Assembly: GCA_008011715.2 (NCBI GenBank) | Contig: CP136508.1 | Span: 4,216,001-4,280,000 of the forward strand | Direction of reading: 5' to 3' | Origin: [Empedobacter] haloabium | Lineage (GTDB): Bacteria > Pseudomonadota > Gammaproteobacteria > Burkholderiales > Burkholderiaceae_D | Length of the DNA stretch: 64,000 nt | Shown here: piece by piece, positions 18,487 to 28,385 of the stretch | Position numbering within the stretch: position 1 is the first letter of the stretch | Layout of the letters: each line of letters begins with the position of its first letter | Translations under genes and position numbers: made by a program | The notes under the pieces: generated by a model | What the model was told of the DNA's origin: nothing | Database searches by the model: none | What the model saw: only the letters and a program-made list of their open reading frames with translations

Positions 18487-18504
18487 GTGTCATCATACTG
18501 ACAT
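18487..18504 (+). promoter_or_regulatory. Pho box upstream of the phosphatase
   Basis: GTGTCAT-CATA-CTGACAT: two 7-base repeats spaced by four bases, each differing from the PhoB consensus half CTGTCAT by one base. It ends 51 bases before the ATG at 18556. A poor -10 (CATCAT, about 18515-18520) lies at the distance expected for a PhoB-activated promoter. Confidence 0.65.
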
Positions 18505-18555
18505 CTGGCCGCTGCATCATGGCGGCCCCGACTCAACCATTACTTCCTGGAACGC

Positions 18556-20181
18556 ATGCGTACATCGATCGCCCTGGCCACCTGCGCCACCCTTTTCACC
18601 CTGCACGCCGCCGCCGCGCCCACCGCGACGCCCCAGCAGCCGAAGCTGGTCGTCGTGATGGCCGTCGACGGCCTGCCGCAGGAACAGCTGCTGCGCTACC
18701 GCGGCCAGTTCGGCGAGGGCGGCTTCCAGCGCCTGCTGACGCAGGGCGCCATGTTCGCGGACGCGCACCAGGCGCACGGCACCACCGTCACCGCGGTCGG
18801 CCATGCCGCCATCCTGACGGGCGCCTACCCGTACCAGCACGGCATCGTCGGCAACAACTGGATCGACCGTGCCAGCGGCAAGTCGGTCTACTGCACCGAG
18901 GACCGCCGTTACCAGTACGTGGGCGAGGCCACGGAACCGTCCGACGGTACGTCGCCGGCGAAGCTGCGCGCGGACACGCTGGGCGACCAGCTGCGCTACG
19001 CCACCGGCAACCGGGCCAAGGTGGTCGCCGTCTCCGGCAAGGACCGCGGCGCCATCCTGCTGGCCGGCAAAGGCGGCACGGCGTACATGTACATGGAAGG
19101 CAGCGGCAATTTCGCCAGCAGTACCTGGTACATGCAGCAGCACCCGGCCTGGGTGCAGCGCTACCAGGCCGGCAAGCCGCAGGACCGCTACTACGGCAAG
19201 ACGTGGCGGCCGATGCTGGCCGACGCCGCCTACGCCATGGACGCGGGCGACACGCCATTCGCCATCTCGTACTTCAGCGAGAGCGGCTCGCCCGACGCTT
19301 CGTACTACAAGCGCCTGAAGGAAGGCCCGTTCGTCGACGAACTGACCCTGGAATTCGCCCGCGCCGCCATCGAAGGCGAGAACCTGGGCGCCAACCCGGC
19401 CGGCGTGCCGGACCTGTTGGGCGTGAGCCTGTCGGCGCACGACTACGTCAACCACGCGCACGGCCCGGAAAGCCGCATGTCGCACGACCACCTGCAGCGG
19501 CTCGACCGCATGCTGGCGGGCTTCTTCACGTACCTGGACAAGCGCGTCGGCAGCGACAACTACCTGGTCGTGCTGACGGCCGACCATGGCTTCGCCAACA
19601 GCGCCGAGTTCTCGCAGCGCCAGCACATCGAGGCCGGTCGCGTGGACGGCAAGCCGTTGCTCAATGGCCTGCAGCGCCACCTGGACGCCACCTTCGGTGC
19701 CGGCAAGGTCGCGCTGACGGCCTCGCTGCCGAACATCTACCTGGACGAGGAAGCGCTGGCCAAGGCCGGGGTACGACGCGCCGACGTCGAACAGGCCGCC
19801 ACCCGCTGGCTGCGCGCGCAGACGGGCATCGCCGACGTGTATACGCGCAGCCGTTTCGAGGAAGCCGGCGCCACCGGCACCCGCATCGACCTGCTGCTGC
19901 GCCGCGCCTGGCACCGCCATGAGTCGGGCGACCTGGTCGTCGTGCCGCGCCCCTACTGGTCGTTTGGGTCCGGCAACAGCGGCGCCACGCACGGCACGCC
20001 GTACGCTTACGACACCAGCGTGCCGCTGCTGATGATGGGCAAGCGCTGGATCGCGCCGGGCACCTACACCGGCTACGCGGAAGTGGTCGACATCGCGCCC
20101 ACGCTGGCCTCCATCCTGGGCGTGCGCAAGCCGGCTGCGGCCGAGGGGCGCGTGCTGACGGAGGCGCTGACGCGCCGCTAA
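18556..20181 (+). CDS. pafA: PafA-type alkaline phosphatase
   Basis: A 541-residue periplasmic phosphomonoesterase of the alkaline phosphatase superfamily. A signal peptide (to about residue 20) is followed by VVVMAVDGL with Asp38, then HGTTVTAVGHAAILTG with Thr79 as predicted nucleophile, GNNWID (Asn100), and GKDRGA with Lys162 and Arg164. These positions coincide with the Thr79-Asn100-Lys162-Arg164 active site reported for Elizabethkingia PafA, which supports a calcium-tolerant monoesterase rather than PhoA or PhoX. DYVNHAHGP and TADHGF supply later metal ligands. A Pho box precedes it, so induction on phosphate limitation is likely. It converges with the histidine kinase gene downstream. 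Confidence 0.9.
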   Translation: MRTSIALATCATLFTLHAAAAPTATPQQPKLVVVMAVDGLPQEQLLRYRGQFGEGGFQRLLTQGAMFADAHQAHGTTVTAVGHAAILTGAYPYQHGIVGNNWIDRASGKSVYCTEDRRYQYVGEATEPSDGTSPAKLRADTLGDQLRYATGNRAKVVAVSGKDRGAILLAGKGGTAYMYMEGSGNFASSTWYMQQHPAWVQRYQAGKPQDRYYGKTWRPMLADAAYAMDAGDTPFAISYFSESGSPDASYYKRLKEGPFVDELTLEFARAAIEGENLGANPAGVPDLLGVSLSAHDYVNHAHGPESRMSHDHLQRLDRMLAGFFTYLDKRVGSDNYLVVLTADHGFANSAEFSQRQHIEAGRVDGKPLLNGLQRHLDATFGAGKVALTASLPNIYLDEEALAKAGVRRADVEQAATRWLRAQTGIADVYTRSRFEEAGATGTRIDLLLRRAWHRHESGDLVVVPRPYWSFGSGNSGATHGTPYAYDTSVPLLMMGKRWIAPGTYTGYAEVVDIAPTLASILGVRKPAAAEGRVLTEALTRR

Positions 20182-20193
20182 CCACAGCGGCGC
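20172..20193 (+). terminator. Possible hairpin at the end of pafA
   Basis: GCGCCGCT (20172-20179) pairs perfectly with AGCGGCGC (20186-20193) around a six-base loop containing most of the stop codon. There is no T-run, so it may stabilise the 3' end rather than terminate by itself. Confidence 0.4.
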
Positions 20194-20206
20194 CTGCCAC
20201 CATGGG

Positions 20207-22390
20207 CTACGCCTCCAACGCCGCAAACAACTGCGCCAGATCGTAAGGCTTGGCCAGCAGCCGCACACCCGGCAGGCTGACGCGCCGCTCGGTATGCCCG
20301 GTGGCCAGCACCACCCGTATCTCGGGGAAGCGCTCGGCCACGACTTTCGCCAGCCCGACCCCATCGAGGGTACCCGGCATGACGATGTCCGACACCACGT
20401 GCCGCACCGGGCAGCCCGCTTCCAGCCGGGCCAGCGCCTCGTCGCCGCTGGCCGCCGCCGTGACGTCGAAGCCGGCCACCGTCAGCGCTTCCACCATCGT
20501 CGCCCGCACCAGCGGGTCGTCGTCGACGAACAGGACCGGCCCCGTCGCGCCACCCGCCGTGCCGGCGCCCTCCGGCGGCACGGCGTTCTCGCCAGCGCCG
20601 CGCGGCAGCCGGATCGTCGCCGTCGTGCCGGCGCCGAGGGCGCTCTGCAAGGTGAGCGTACCGCCCGATTGGGTGGCGAAGGCGTAGGCTTGCGGCAGGC
20701 CCAGGCCGGTGCCCTTGTCCAGCGGCTTGGTCGTAAAAAAGGGCTCGAGCGCGCGCGCCAGGGTTTCCGGCGCCATGCCCGTGCCGTTGTCGCGCAGTTC
20801 GATACGCACGTACGGCCCCGGCGCCAGCCCCTGGGTGTCTTCCACCAGCTGCTCGTTGTGCATGGCCAGGTGCAGCCGGCCGCCGTCCGGCATCGCGTCG
20901 CGCGCGTTGATGACGAGGTTCAGCAACGCCAGCTCCAGCTGCAGTGGATCGATCGTCACCGGCCACAGCCCAGGCGCGACGTCCAGCTCCACCTGCACCG
21001 TGCCCGGTAACGCGCTGCGCAGCATCGGCAGCGTGCTTTCCAGCACCCGGTCGGGCTGGATCGTCTCCAGGCGTGCATCCTGCACCGTGCCGAACGCGCG
21101 CATCTGCCCCGTCAGCGTGGTGGCCCGCCCGATCGCCTTCTGGCAGGTGGCGGCGAGCGCCTGCACACGGGCGCGGTCGTCCGTCAGCCCGATCAGCTGC
21201 AGCGCGCCGGACAGGGTCTGCAGGATGTTGTTGAAGTCGTGCGCGATGCCGGCCGTCAGGCGCCCCAGCGCTTCCAGCTTCTGGCCTTGCAGCAGCGCGC
21301 GCTGCGCCCGTTCGGCCGCCGCCACCGCTGCCGCCACGCGCCGCTCCAGGTGCGCCTTGCTGTCGCGGATGCGCGCGCTGGCGTCGGCCAGCGCCGCGCT
21401 GACGGCATCGGCTTCGGCCACGCCCGAGGCGAATGGCGCGACCGGCTCGTCCCGGCCCAGCCGTTCGGCGGCGAGGCGCAGTTGTTCGATGGGGGCGGCG
21501 GTACCGCGCGCGTAGACCCGCGCCGCGCCGACGGCAAGCAGCAGCACGACCGTCACCAGCAGGCCCAGGCCGGCGGCCGCGACGAAGGCCGGGCGGCGCA
21601 TCTCGGCGACCGGCACGCTCATCACGACCGTCCAGCCGGACATCGGCGCGCGGCTGTAGAACGCGAACGTGGGGGTGCCATCCAGCCGCACGCCCTGGTG
21701 CATGCCGGCCGGGCTGGCCGCGATGCTTGCGCGCAGGCCGGGGCTGACCTGGCGGCCGATGTAGCGCGAGGCGTCGCGGCTGCGCGCGATCACGCTGCCG
21801 CGCCGGTCCAGCAGCGACACCACCCAGTTGGCTGGCACACCCTGCTGCCCGAGCAATGGCGCGATGCGCTCGACGGTCATGCCCATCGACAGGTAGCAGC
21901 GCAAGGCGTCGCCGACGAAGACCGGTATCTGCAGCGCCACGTCGTAGCGCTTGCCGACCGGCGCGTGGAACAGGTCGGATACCACGGTGGCATGCGGGCC
22001 GGCCGCCTGGCGCAGCGTCATCAGATTCGAGCGTCCCTGGGCCGGCGGGCTGCCGTAGGGCTGGCGCGTGTTGAACAGCTGGCGCCCGGCCAGGTCGTGC
22101 ACGACGATGGTGCCATCCGCCGGCGGCATCAGAGCGCGCGCGTGGCGGTAGACGGCCGCCAGGTCGCCGGCCTGCATCGCAGGCGAGGCGGCCAGCGTGC
22201 GCAGCACCGCTTCCTTCGTCTGCAGTTCGCGGTCGGCCAGCAGCGCCAGCGCCCGCGCCGCCTCCTGCATGCCCGCCACGTCGGCGGCACGCTGTTCTTT
22301 GTAGACGTACCAGACCGCGACCGACGCGATGGCGAAGGCCGGCACCAGGATCGACAGGATCAGCAACAGCAGACGGTTCCGGATACGCAT
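20207..22390 (-). CDS. Hybrid sensor histidine kinase with receiver domain
   Basis: A 727-residue membrane kinase. First membrane segment near residues 7-27, then a dCache-like periplasmic sensor (about 30-270), a second membrane segment (FVAAAGLGLLVTVVLLLAVGAA), a HAMP-like/coiled linker, the dimerisation helix with the phosphorylatable His in LTAGIAHDFNNILQTL, and a HATPase domain. The HATPase N box is LLNLVINARDAMPDGG and its G boxes read DNGTGMAP and GTGLGLP. A C-terminal receiver (VLFVDDDPLVRA, Asp in SDIVMP) follows. No response regulator gene is adjacent, so its partner is encoded elsewhere or the receiver is the output. It converges with pafA; a link to phosphate is possible but unsupported. 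Confidence 0.93.
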   Translation of the reverse strand: MRIRNRLLLLILSILVPAFAIASVAVWYVYKEQRAADVAGMQEAARALALLADRELQTKEAVLRTLAASPAMQAGDLAAVYRHARALMPPADGTIVVHDLAGRQLFNTRQPYGSPPAQGRSNLMTLRQAAGPHATVVSDLFHAPVGKRYDVALQIPVFVGDALRCYLSMGMTVERIAPLLGQQGVPANWVVSLLDRRGSVIARSRDASRYIGRQVSPGLRASIAASPAGMHQGVRLDGTPTFAFYSRAPMSGWTVVMSVPVAEMRRPAFVAAAGLGLLVTVVLLLAVGAARVYARGTAAPIEQLRLAAERLGRDEPVAPFASGVAEADAVSAALADASARIRDSKAHLERRVAAAVAAAERAQRALLQGQKLEALGRLTAGIAHDFNNILQTLSGALQLIGLTDDRARVQALAATCQKAIGRATTLTGQMRAFGTVQDARLETIQPDRVLESTLPMLRSALPGTVQVELDVAPGLWPVTIDPLQLELALLNLVINARDAMPDGGRLHLAMHNEQLVEDTQGLAPGPYVRIELRDNGTGMAPETLARALEPFFTTKPLDKGTGLGLPQAYAFATQSGGTLTLQSALGAGTTATIRLPRGAGENAVPPEGAGTAGGATGPVLFVDDDPLVRATMVEALTVAGFDVTAAASGDEALARLEAGCPVRHVVSDIVMPGTLDGVGLAKVVAERFPEIRVVLATGHTERRVSLPGVRLLAKPYDLAQLFAALEA

Positions 22391-22586
22391 GAGTAGAAAG
22401 CAAACGCCCGTGCGGATGCATGGGCCAGCCGGGCATTCTAGCGCAGCACTGGAAATGTTGCACAGTTGTCATGGACAAACTCGGCTGTACGCGGTTCACC
22501 GCACCCGGCAACCGGCTGGCCGCAGCGGCCGTGCCCCGGGCAGTCGACCACGCTACATTGTCATTTCATCATTTGAAGGAGCTGCC

Positions 22587-23048
22587 ATGTTGCGCCTGAT
22601 CGCCGTCGCCCTGCTGTCCGCCGTACTGCACCTGCCCACCGCCCGGGCGCAGGACAACCCCCAGGCTGTCGCCGACATCAATGCCGTCGTGCAGGCCTTC
22701 CAGGCCGCCATCGTCGCGCGCGACCAGGCCGGCCTGGAAGCGCTGTTCCTCCCGGCCGACAACAGCTGGCTGGTGGTGGCCAGCGAGGCGCGGCGGGTCG
22801 AGGGCCGGCCGCGCGTGCGCGCGTCCAACTACCGCGATTTCGCGCGCTTCGTCGGCACCACCAAGGCCAAGGTCGAGGAGCGCTTCTACAATGTGCGCAT
22901 CTTCAGCAATGGCAGCATCGGCACGGTCTACTTCGATTTCGACTTCGTCGAGAACGACAAGGTAACCAATAAGGGCAGCGAGTCCTGGCACCTGGTGAAG
23001 ACGGAACAGGGCTGGAAGATCAGTTCGATGGTGTTCTCGCTGGGCTGA
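22587..23048 (+). CDS. Exported NTF2-like (SnoaL/DUF4440) protein
   Basis: A 153-residue protein with a signal peptide (MLRLIAVALLSAVLHLPTARA) and one cone-shaped NTF2-like domain. The fold is indicated by the first helix (INAVVQAFQAAIVARDQAGL), the ARRVEGRPRVRA turn and the closing strands SESWHLVKTEQGWKISSMVF. Proteins of this type bind small ligands or act as lyases and isomerases; nothing here points to a specific substrate. A GAAGGAG site precedes ATG 22587 by seven bases; longer frames upstream have no such site. It ends 18 bases before the LytS-type kinase gene and may share its transcript. Confidence 0.75.
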   Translation: MLRLIAVALLSAVLHLPTARAQDNPQAVADINAVVQAFQAAIVARDQAGLEALFLPADNSWLVVASEARRVEGRPRVRASNYRDFARFVGTTKAKVEERFYNVRIFSNGSIGTVYFDFDFVENDKVTNKGSESWHLVKTEQGWKISSMVFSLG

Positions 23049-23066
23049 CGCGGCTACAATCTGGCG

Positions 23067-24158
23067 ATGTCGCCTCGTTTCGAACCGGCCCGGCTGGCCG
23101 CCCTGCCCTTTCACGTGCCGCTGCTGGCCGGCGTGCCGATCTCGCTGTGCATCGCCATCCTCGGCCTGCCGGACATCGGCCACGGCCACTCGCTGAGCTA
23201 TCGCACGCTGTTCTTCTGCACCTTCCTCGCATGGCTCGCGCCGACCGCCGCCTTGCAGCGGCTGCTGTGGCGGCGCGGCTGGGCCGCCTGGGCCATGACG
23301 CCGGCCATGCTGGCCGCGACCTACCTGATGTCGGCGCTGAACAACGTACTGGGGCAGACCCTGTCGATCCACCTGGGCCGCTACGACCACTACAAATGGC
23401 ACGACATCCTGGCCGGCATGGACGGCTGCTGGCTGCCGCTGATCGCGTTCTGCGCGACGCACGCCGTCGTCGCCTACCACGCCGCGCTGACGGCCGAACG
23501 CGCGCGCGCCGCCGAAGCCCTGGTGGCCCAGCGCGAGGCCGAACTGCGCGCGCTGCGCTACCAGCTGCAGCCGCACTTCCTGTTCAATACCCTGAACGCC
23601 GTCTCCGCGCTGGTGACGACGGGGCGCGACCGCGATGCCAACCGCATGATCGTGCAGCTGGCGGACCTGCTGCGCGCCACCCTGGCCACCGGTCAGGCGC
23701 ACGAACACGCGCTGGCGGACGAGTTGGCGCTGACGGAAAGCTACCTGGAGATCGAGAAGGCGCGCCTGGGCGAACGGCTGCGCATCGCGCTGGACGTCGG
23801 CCCCGGCATCCTCGACGCCCAAGTACCCTGCCTGCTGCTGCAGCCGCTGGTGGAGAACGCGGTCCGCCATGGCATCGCGCCGGCGGCGCAAGGTGGCGCG
23901 CTGGCCTTGAAGATCGCCGCACGCGGCGACGTGCTGCACATCGCACTGACCAATGACGTCCTGGCGGCGGACGCCGCCACCGACTCGCACCGGGTCGGCC
24001 TGCGCAACGTGGCCGAGCGGCTGGCGCGCCTGTACGGCGAGCGCCACCGCTTCCTGGCGCGGCACGAAGCAGGCCGCAGCTACACAGTGGACATCGAGCT
24101 GCCGCTGCGGCGCGACGCCGCCACCGCCACCGCCACCGCATGGATACGCGCGGCATGA
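23067..24158 (+). CDS. LytS/AlgZ-type sensor histidine kinase
   Basis: A 363-residue kinase of the His_kinase (PF06580) type. The N-terminal third holds about four hydrophobic segments and no periplasmic domain. A short coiled coil leads to LRYQLQPHFLFNTLNAVSAL, whose first His is the expected phosphorylation site. The ATP-binding domain shows LLQPLVENAVRHGIAP (N box) and HRVGLRNVAERLARLYG. The stop codon overlaps the ATG of the LytTR regulator that follows, so the two form a standard two-component pair. A TACAAT hexamer (about 23055-23060) lies just before the start, but the gene may also be read from the NTF2-like gene. The signal is unknown. Confidence 0.93.
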   Translation: MSPRFEPARLAALPFHVPLLAGVPISLCIAILGLPDIGHGHSLSYRTLFFCTFLAWLAPTAALQRLLWRRGWAAWAMTPAMLAATYLMSALNNVLGQTLSIHLGRYDHYKWHDILAGMDGCWLPLIAFCATHAVVAYHAALTAERARAAEALVAQREAELRALRYQLQPHFLFNTLNAVSALVTTGRDRDANRMIVQLADLLRATLATGQAHEHALADELALTESYLEIEKARLGERLRIALDVGPGILDAQVPCLLLQPLVENAVRHGIAPAAQGGALALKIAARGDVLHIALTNDVLAADAATDSHRVGLRNVAERLARLYGERHRFLARHEAGRSYTVDIELPLRRDAATATATAWIRAA

Positions 24159-24904
24159 TGCGCGCGCTGGTGATCGACGACGAACCGCTGGCACGCAGCG
24201 GCGTGCTGGCGCGGCTGCGTGGCGTGCCGGATGTGGCAGTGATCGGTGAACATGGCGATGGCGCCAGCGCGCTGGCCGCCATCGCCGCACGGCCGCCCGA
24301 CCTGCTGTTCCTCGACGTCGAGATGCCGGCGCTGGACGGCATGGCGCTGCTGGCCGCGCTGCCGGCGGCGCAACGTCCCGTCACGATCCTGCTGACGGCG
24401 TACGAGCAGTTCGCCGTGCAGGCGTTTGCGCTGAACGTGGTCGACTACCTGCTGAAGCCCGTGGACGAGGACCGCTTCGCCGAAGCGCTGCAGCGCGCGC
24501 GCCAGGCGCTGGCCATGCGCCGGCAGGTCGTGGCGACGCAGGTCGCGCCAGCGCCGTGGCTGGCGCGCTTCACGGTGCGCTACGGCAGCCGCCTGCTGTT
24601 CGTGGCGGTGGAGGACGTGGCATGGATCGAGGCCAGCGGCGACTATGCCACGCTGCACGTGGGCGAGCGCGAATACCTGGTGCGGGAGCCCTTGCACCGG
24701 CTGACCGCCCTGCTCGACCCGTCGCGCTTCCTGCGCGTACACCGCTCGGCCATCGTCCAGCTGGACCTGGTCAGCGAGCTGCGCACGCTGGGCAACCGCG
24801 ACGCCATCCTGCGCCTGCGCGACGGCACTGCGCTGCGCGCCAGCCGCACCTATATCGACGCGCTGCTGGCGGCGCTGGAACGCCAGCAACGCAACCCGGC
24901 CTGA
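24155..24904 (+). CDS. LytTR-family response regulator
   Basis: A 249-residue DNA-binding regulator: receiver domain (ALVIDDEPLARSGVLARL, phospho-acceptor Asp in LFLDVEMPALDG, Lys in YLLKPVDEDRF), then a LytTR domain from about residue 145 with DVAWIEASGDYATLHVGER, PSRFLRVHRSAIVQLDL and LRASRTYID. The start is placed at ATG 24155, which overlaps the kinase stop as ATGA; ATG 24140 or 24158 are alternatives that change only a few residues. With the preceding LytS-type kinase it resembles AlgZ/AlgR pairs. Targets are unknown; LytTR proteins usually bind direct repeats, and none was found nearby. Confidence 0.93.
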   Translation: MMRALVIDDEPLARSGVLARLRGVPDVAVIGEHGDGASALAAIAARPPDLLFLDVEMPALDGMALLAALPAAQRPVTILLTAYEQFAVQAFALNVVDYLLKPVDEDRFAEALQRARQALAMRRQVVATQVAPAPWLARFTVRYGSRLLFVAVEDVAWIEASGDYATLHVGEREYLVREPLHRLTALLDPSRFLRVHRSAIVQLDLVSELRTLGNRDAILRLRDGTALRASRTYIDALLAALERQQRNPA

Positions 24905-24976
24905 TGGCCCGGCCCGTGCCGACATAAGGTCAGGCATTCAGGCCGCTCACATTTTCGCACCCAGAAGCAGAGAGCT

Positions 24977-25003
24977 GGGGTCAGACCCGGCGGGTCTGAC
25001 CCC
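24977..25003. repeat. 27-bp perfect hairpin (12-3-12), GGGGTCAGACCC type
   Basis: GGGGTCAGACCC, loop GGC, GGGTCTGACCCC: a perfect 12-bp stem between the response regulator and ilvC (convergent). The GGC loop is the same as in the 31516 copy, and the CAGACCC motif recurs in the 14830-15047 element. Confidence 0.75.
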
Positions 25004-25043
25004 GGTCTTTGGCTTTGGGTCGAAATATCACGCGTTGGGGGCG

Positions 25044-25070
25044 AAAAAAAACGGCCCCGCAGGGCCGTTT
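25044..25070 (-). terminator. Rho-independent terminator of ilvC
   Basis: On the minus strand, AAACGGCCC and GGGCCGTTT form a 9-bp stem with a four-base loop, followed by a run of eight T. It lies 30 bases after the ilvC stop and closes the ilvBHC operon. Confidence 0.9.
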
Positions 25071-25099
25071 CGTGGTGCAGGGGGCAATCGATTCTGCGA

Positions 25100-26149
<1,050 letters not shown>

Positions 26150-26170
26150 CTATGTGTTGTTGGCGGATGC

Positions 26171-26662
26171 TCAGATCTTGAGGATCCGCTCGCCCCTGCC
26201 GATGCCGGAGCCGCCCGTGCGGACGGTTTCCAGGATCGAGGCGCGGTCGATGGCGTCGATGAACGCGTCCAGCTTGGACTTGGCGCCGGTCAGCTCGATC
26301 GTGTACGTCTTTTCCGTCACGTCGATGATGCGGCCGCGGAAGATGTCGGCGGTGCGCTTCATTTCCTCGCGCTCCTTGCCGACCGCCCGCACCTTGATCA
26401 GCATGAGCTCGCGCTCGATGTGCTGGCCTTCGGTCAGGTCCACCACCTTCACCACCTCGATGAGGCGGTTCAGGTGCTTGGTGATCTGCTCGATGATGTC
26501 GTCCGAGCCGCTGGTGACGATCGTCATGCGCGACAGGGTCGAGTCCTCGGTCGGCGCGACCGTCAGCGTTTCGATGTTGTAGCCGCGGGCGGAGAACAGG
26601 CCCACGACGCGGGACAGCGCGCCCGCTTCGTTTTCCAGCAATACGGAGATGATGTGTCGCAT
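26171..26662 (-). CDS. ilvH: Acetolactate synthase small (regulatory) subunit
   Basis: A 163-residue regulatory partner of the catalytic subunit that confers valine feedback inhibition. The N-terminal ACT domain starts MRHIISVLLENEAGALSRVVGLF and continues into GYNIETLTVAPTEDSTLSRMTIV. The C-terminal ALS small-subunit domain follows (ELMLIKVRAVGKEREEM). The start is put at ATG 26662, one base after the ilvB stop (TGATATG), which implies coupled translation and equal subunit supply. A longer frame adds seven residues with no family match. Confidence 0.97.
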   Translation of the reverse strand: MRHIISVLLENEAGALSRVVGLFSARGYNIETLTVAPTEDSTLSRMTIVTSGSDDIIEQITKHLNRLIEVVKVVDLTEGQHIERELMLIKVRAVGKEREEMKRTADIFRGRIIDVTEKTYTIELTGAKSKLDAFIDAIDRASILETVRTGGSGIGRGERILKI

Positions 26663-26663
26663 A

Positions 26664-28385
26664 TCAGAGGTCCTCCGAGCCAAGCAGCATTTCGGAGAGG
26701 CCTTTGCCGGCCTGCACCATCGGCCAAACGTTTTCGCTCTGGTCGGTAATGAAGTTCATGAACACCAGGCGGTCCTTCATCGCGAAGGCCTCCTTCAGCG
26801 CGCCGTCGACATCGCCCGGTTTTTCGATGCGCATGCCGACGTGGCCATAGGCCTCGGCCAGCTTCTCGAAGTCCGGCAGCGAATCCATATAGGACTCGGA
26901 ATAGCGCGAACCGTAGTCGAGCTGCTGCCACTGGCGCACCATGCCGAGGAAGCGGTTGTTGAGCAGGATGATCTTCGGCGTCAGGTGGTACTGCTTGCAC
27001 GTGGCCAGCTCCTGGATGCACATCTGGATCGACCCTTCGCCCGTGATGCAGGCCACCGTCGCGTCGGGGTTCGCCATCTGCACGCCCATCGCATACGGCA
27101 GGCCCACGCCCATCGTGCCCAGGCCACCGGAATTGATCCAGCGGCGCGGCTTGTCGAACTTGTAGTACTGGGCCGCCCACATCTGGTGCTGGCCCACGTC
27201 GGACGTGATGAAGGCGTCGCCGTTGGTGATCTGGTAGACCTTCTCGACCACCGACTGCGGCTTGATGACCAGGTCGGAGTTGGTGTACTTCAGGCACTCG
27301 CGACCGCGCCATTCGCTGATCTGGCCCCACCATTTCGACAGGTGCGCCGCGTTGGGACGGTGATCGGCCGCCTCCAGCTGCGCCAGGAACTCGACCAGCA
27401 CGTCCTTGACGTTGCCGACGATCGGGATGTCGACCTTGACGCGCTTGGAGATCGAGGACGGGTCGATGTCGACGTGAATGATCTTGCGCGGATTCGACGC
27501 GAAGTGTTTCGGGTTGCCGATCACGCGGTCGTCGAAACGGGCGCCGATCGCGATCAGCACGTCGCAGTGCTGCATCGCCATGTTTGCCTCGTAGGTGCCG
27601 TGCATGCCGGGCATGCCCACCCACTGGTCGGACGAGGCGCGCGAGCCGCCCAGGCCCATCAGCGTGTTCGTGACGGGGAAGCCGAGGCGCTCGACCAGCT
27701 TGTTCAGTTCATTGTGGGCGTTCGCCAGGATCACGCCGCCGCCCGTGTAGATCATCGGGCGCTCGGCCGACAGCAAGAGCTGCACGGCCTTGCGGATCTG
27801 GCCCGAGTGGCCCTTGTCGACCGGACGGTAGGAACGCATCTCGATATCCTTCGGATACGAGTACACGTGCTTGTGCATCGAGATGTCCTTCGGGATGTCG
27901 ACCAGCACGGGGCCGGGGCGGCCGGTGCGGGCGATGTAGAAGGCCTTCTTGACGGTTTCCGCCAGGTCCTTGACGTCCTTCACGAGGAAGTTGTGCTTGA
28001 CGACGGGGCGGGTGATGCCGACGGTGTCGCATTCCTGGAACGCGTCCTGGCCGATGGCATGGCTGGGCACCTGGCCGGAGATGACGACCATCGGCACCGA
28101 GTCCATGTAGGCGGTCGACAGGCCGGTGACGGCATTGGTGACGCCAGGGCCGGAGGTGACGATGGCGACGCCGACCTTCTGCGAGCTGCGCGAATAGGCG
28201 TCGGCGGCGTGGACGGCGGCCTGTTCGTGCCGCACGAGGATGTGCTGGAATTTGTCCTGCTTGAAGATCGCGTCGTAGATATAGAGGACGGCACCGCCAG
28301 GGTAGCCGAAGACGTGCTCGACGCCCTCTTCAGCCAGGCAACGCACGAGGATCTCGGCGCCTGTGATTGCTGCTTCGGTATTCAT
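26664..28385 (-). CDS. ilvB: Acetolactate synthase large (catalytic) subunit
   Basis: A 573-residue thiamine-diphosphate enzyme making acetolactate from pyruvate, or acetohydroxybutyrate with 2-oxobutyrate. Motifs: VFGYPGGAVLYIYDAI; the catalytic Glu in ILVRHEQAAVHAADAYSRSS; the FAD-binding centre; and the TPP/Mg region ITGEGSIQMCIQELATCKQY with ILLNNRFLGMVRQWQ. Size and features match IlvI/IlvB of betaproteobacteria. It is the first gene of ilvB-ilvH-ilvC. A 23-codon ORF overlaps its ATG upstream and a candidate promoter lies at 28702-28730, giving a 5' leader of about 300 bases. No attenuator with runs of branched-chain codons was recognised. Confidence 0.98.
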   Translation of the reverse strand: MNTEAAITGAEILVRCLAEEGVEHVFGYPGGAVLYIYDAIFKQDKFQHILVRHEQAAVHAADAYSRSSQKVGVAIVTSGPGVTNAVTGLSTAYMDSVPMVVISGQVPSHAIGQDAFQECDTVGITRPVVKHNFLVKDVKDLAETVKKAFYIARTGRPGPVLVDIPKDISMHKHVYSYPKDIEMRSYRPVDKGHSGQIRKAVQLLLSAERPMIYTGGGVILANAHNELNKLVERLGFPVTNTLMGLGGSRASSDQWVGMPGMHGTYEANMAMQHCDVLIAIGARFDDRVIGNPKHFASNPRKIIHVDIDPSSISKRVKVDIPIVGNVKDVLVEFLAQLEAADHRPNAAHLSKWWGQISEWRGRECLKYTNSDLVIKPQSVVEKVYQITNGDAFITSDVGQHQMWAAQYYKFDKPRRWINSGGLGTMGVGLPYAMGVQMANPDATVACITGEGSIQMCIQELATCKQYHLTPKIILLNNRFLGMVRQWQQLDYGSRYSESYMDSLPDFEKLAEAYGHVGMRIEKPGDVDGALKEAFAMKDRLVFMNFITDQSENVWPMVQAGKGLSEMLLGSEDL

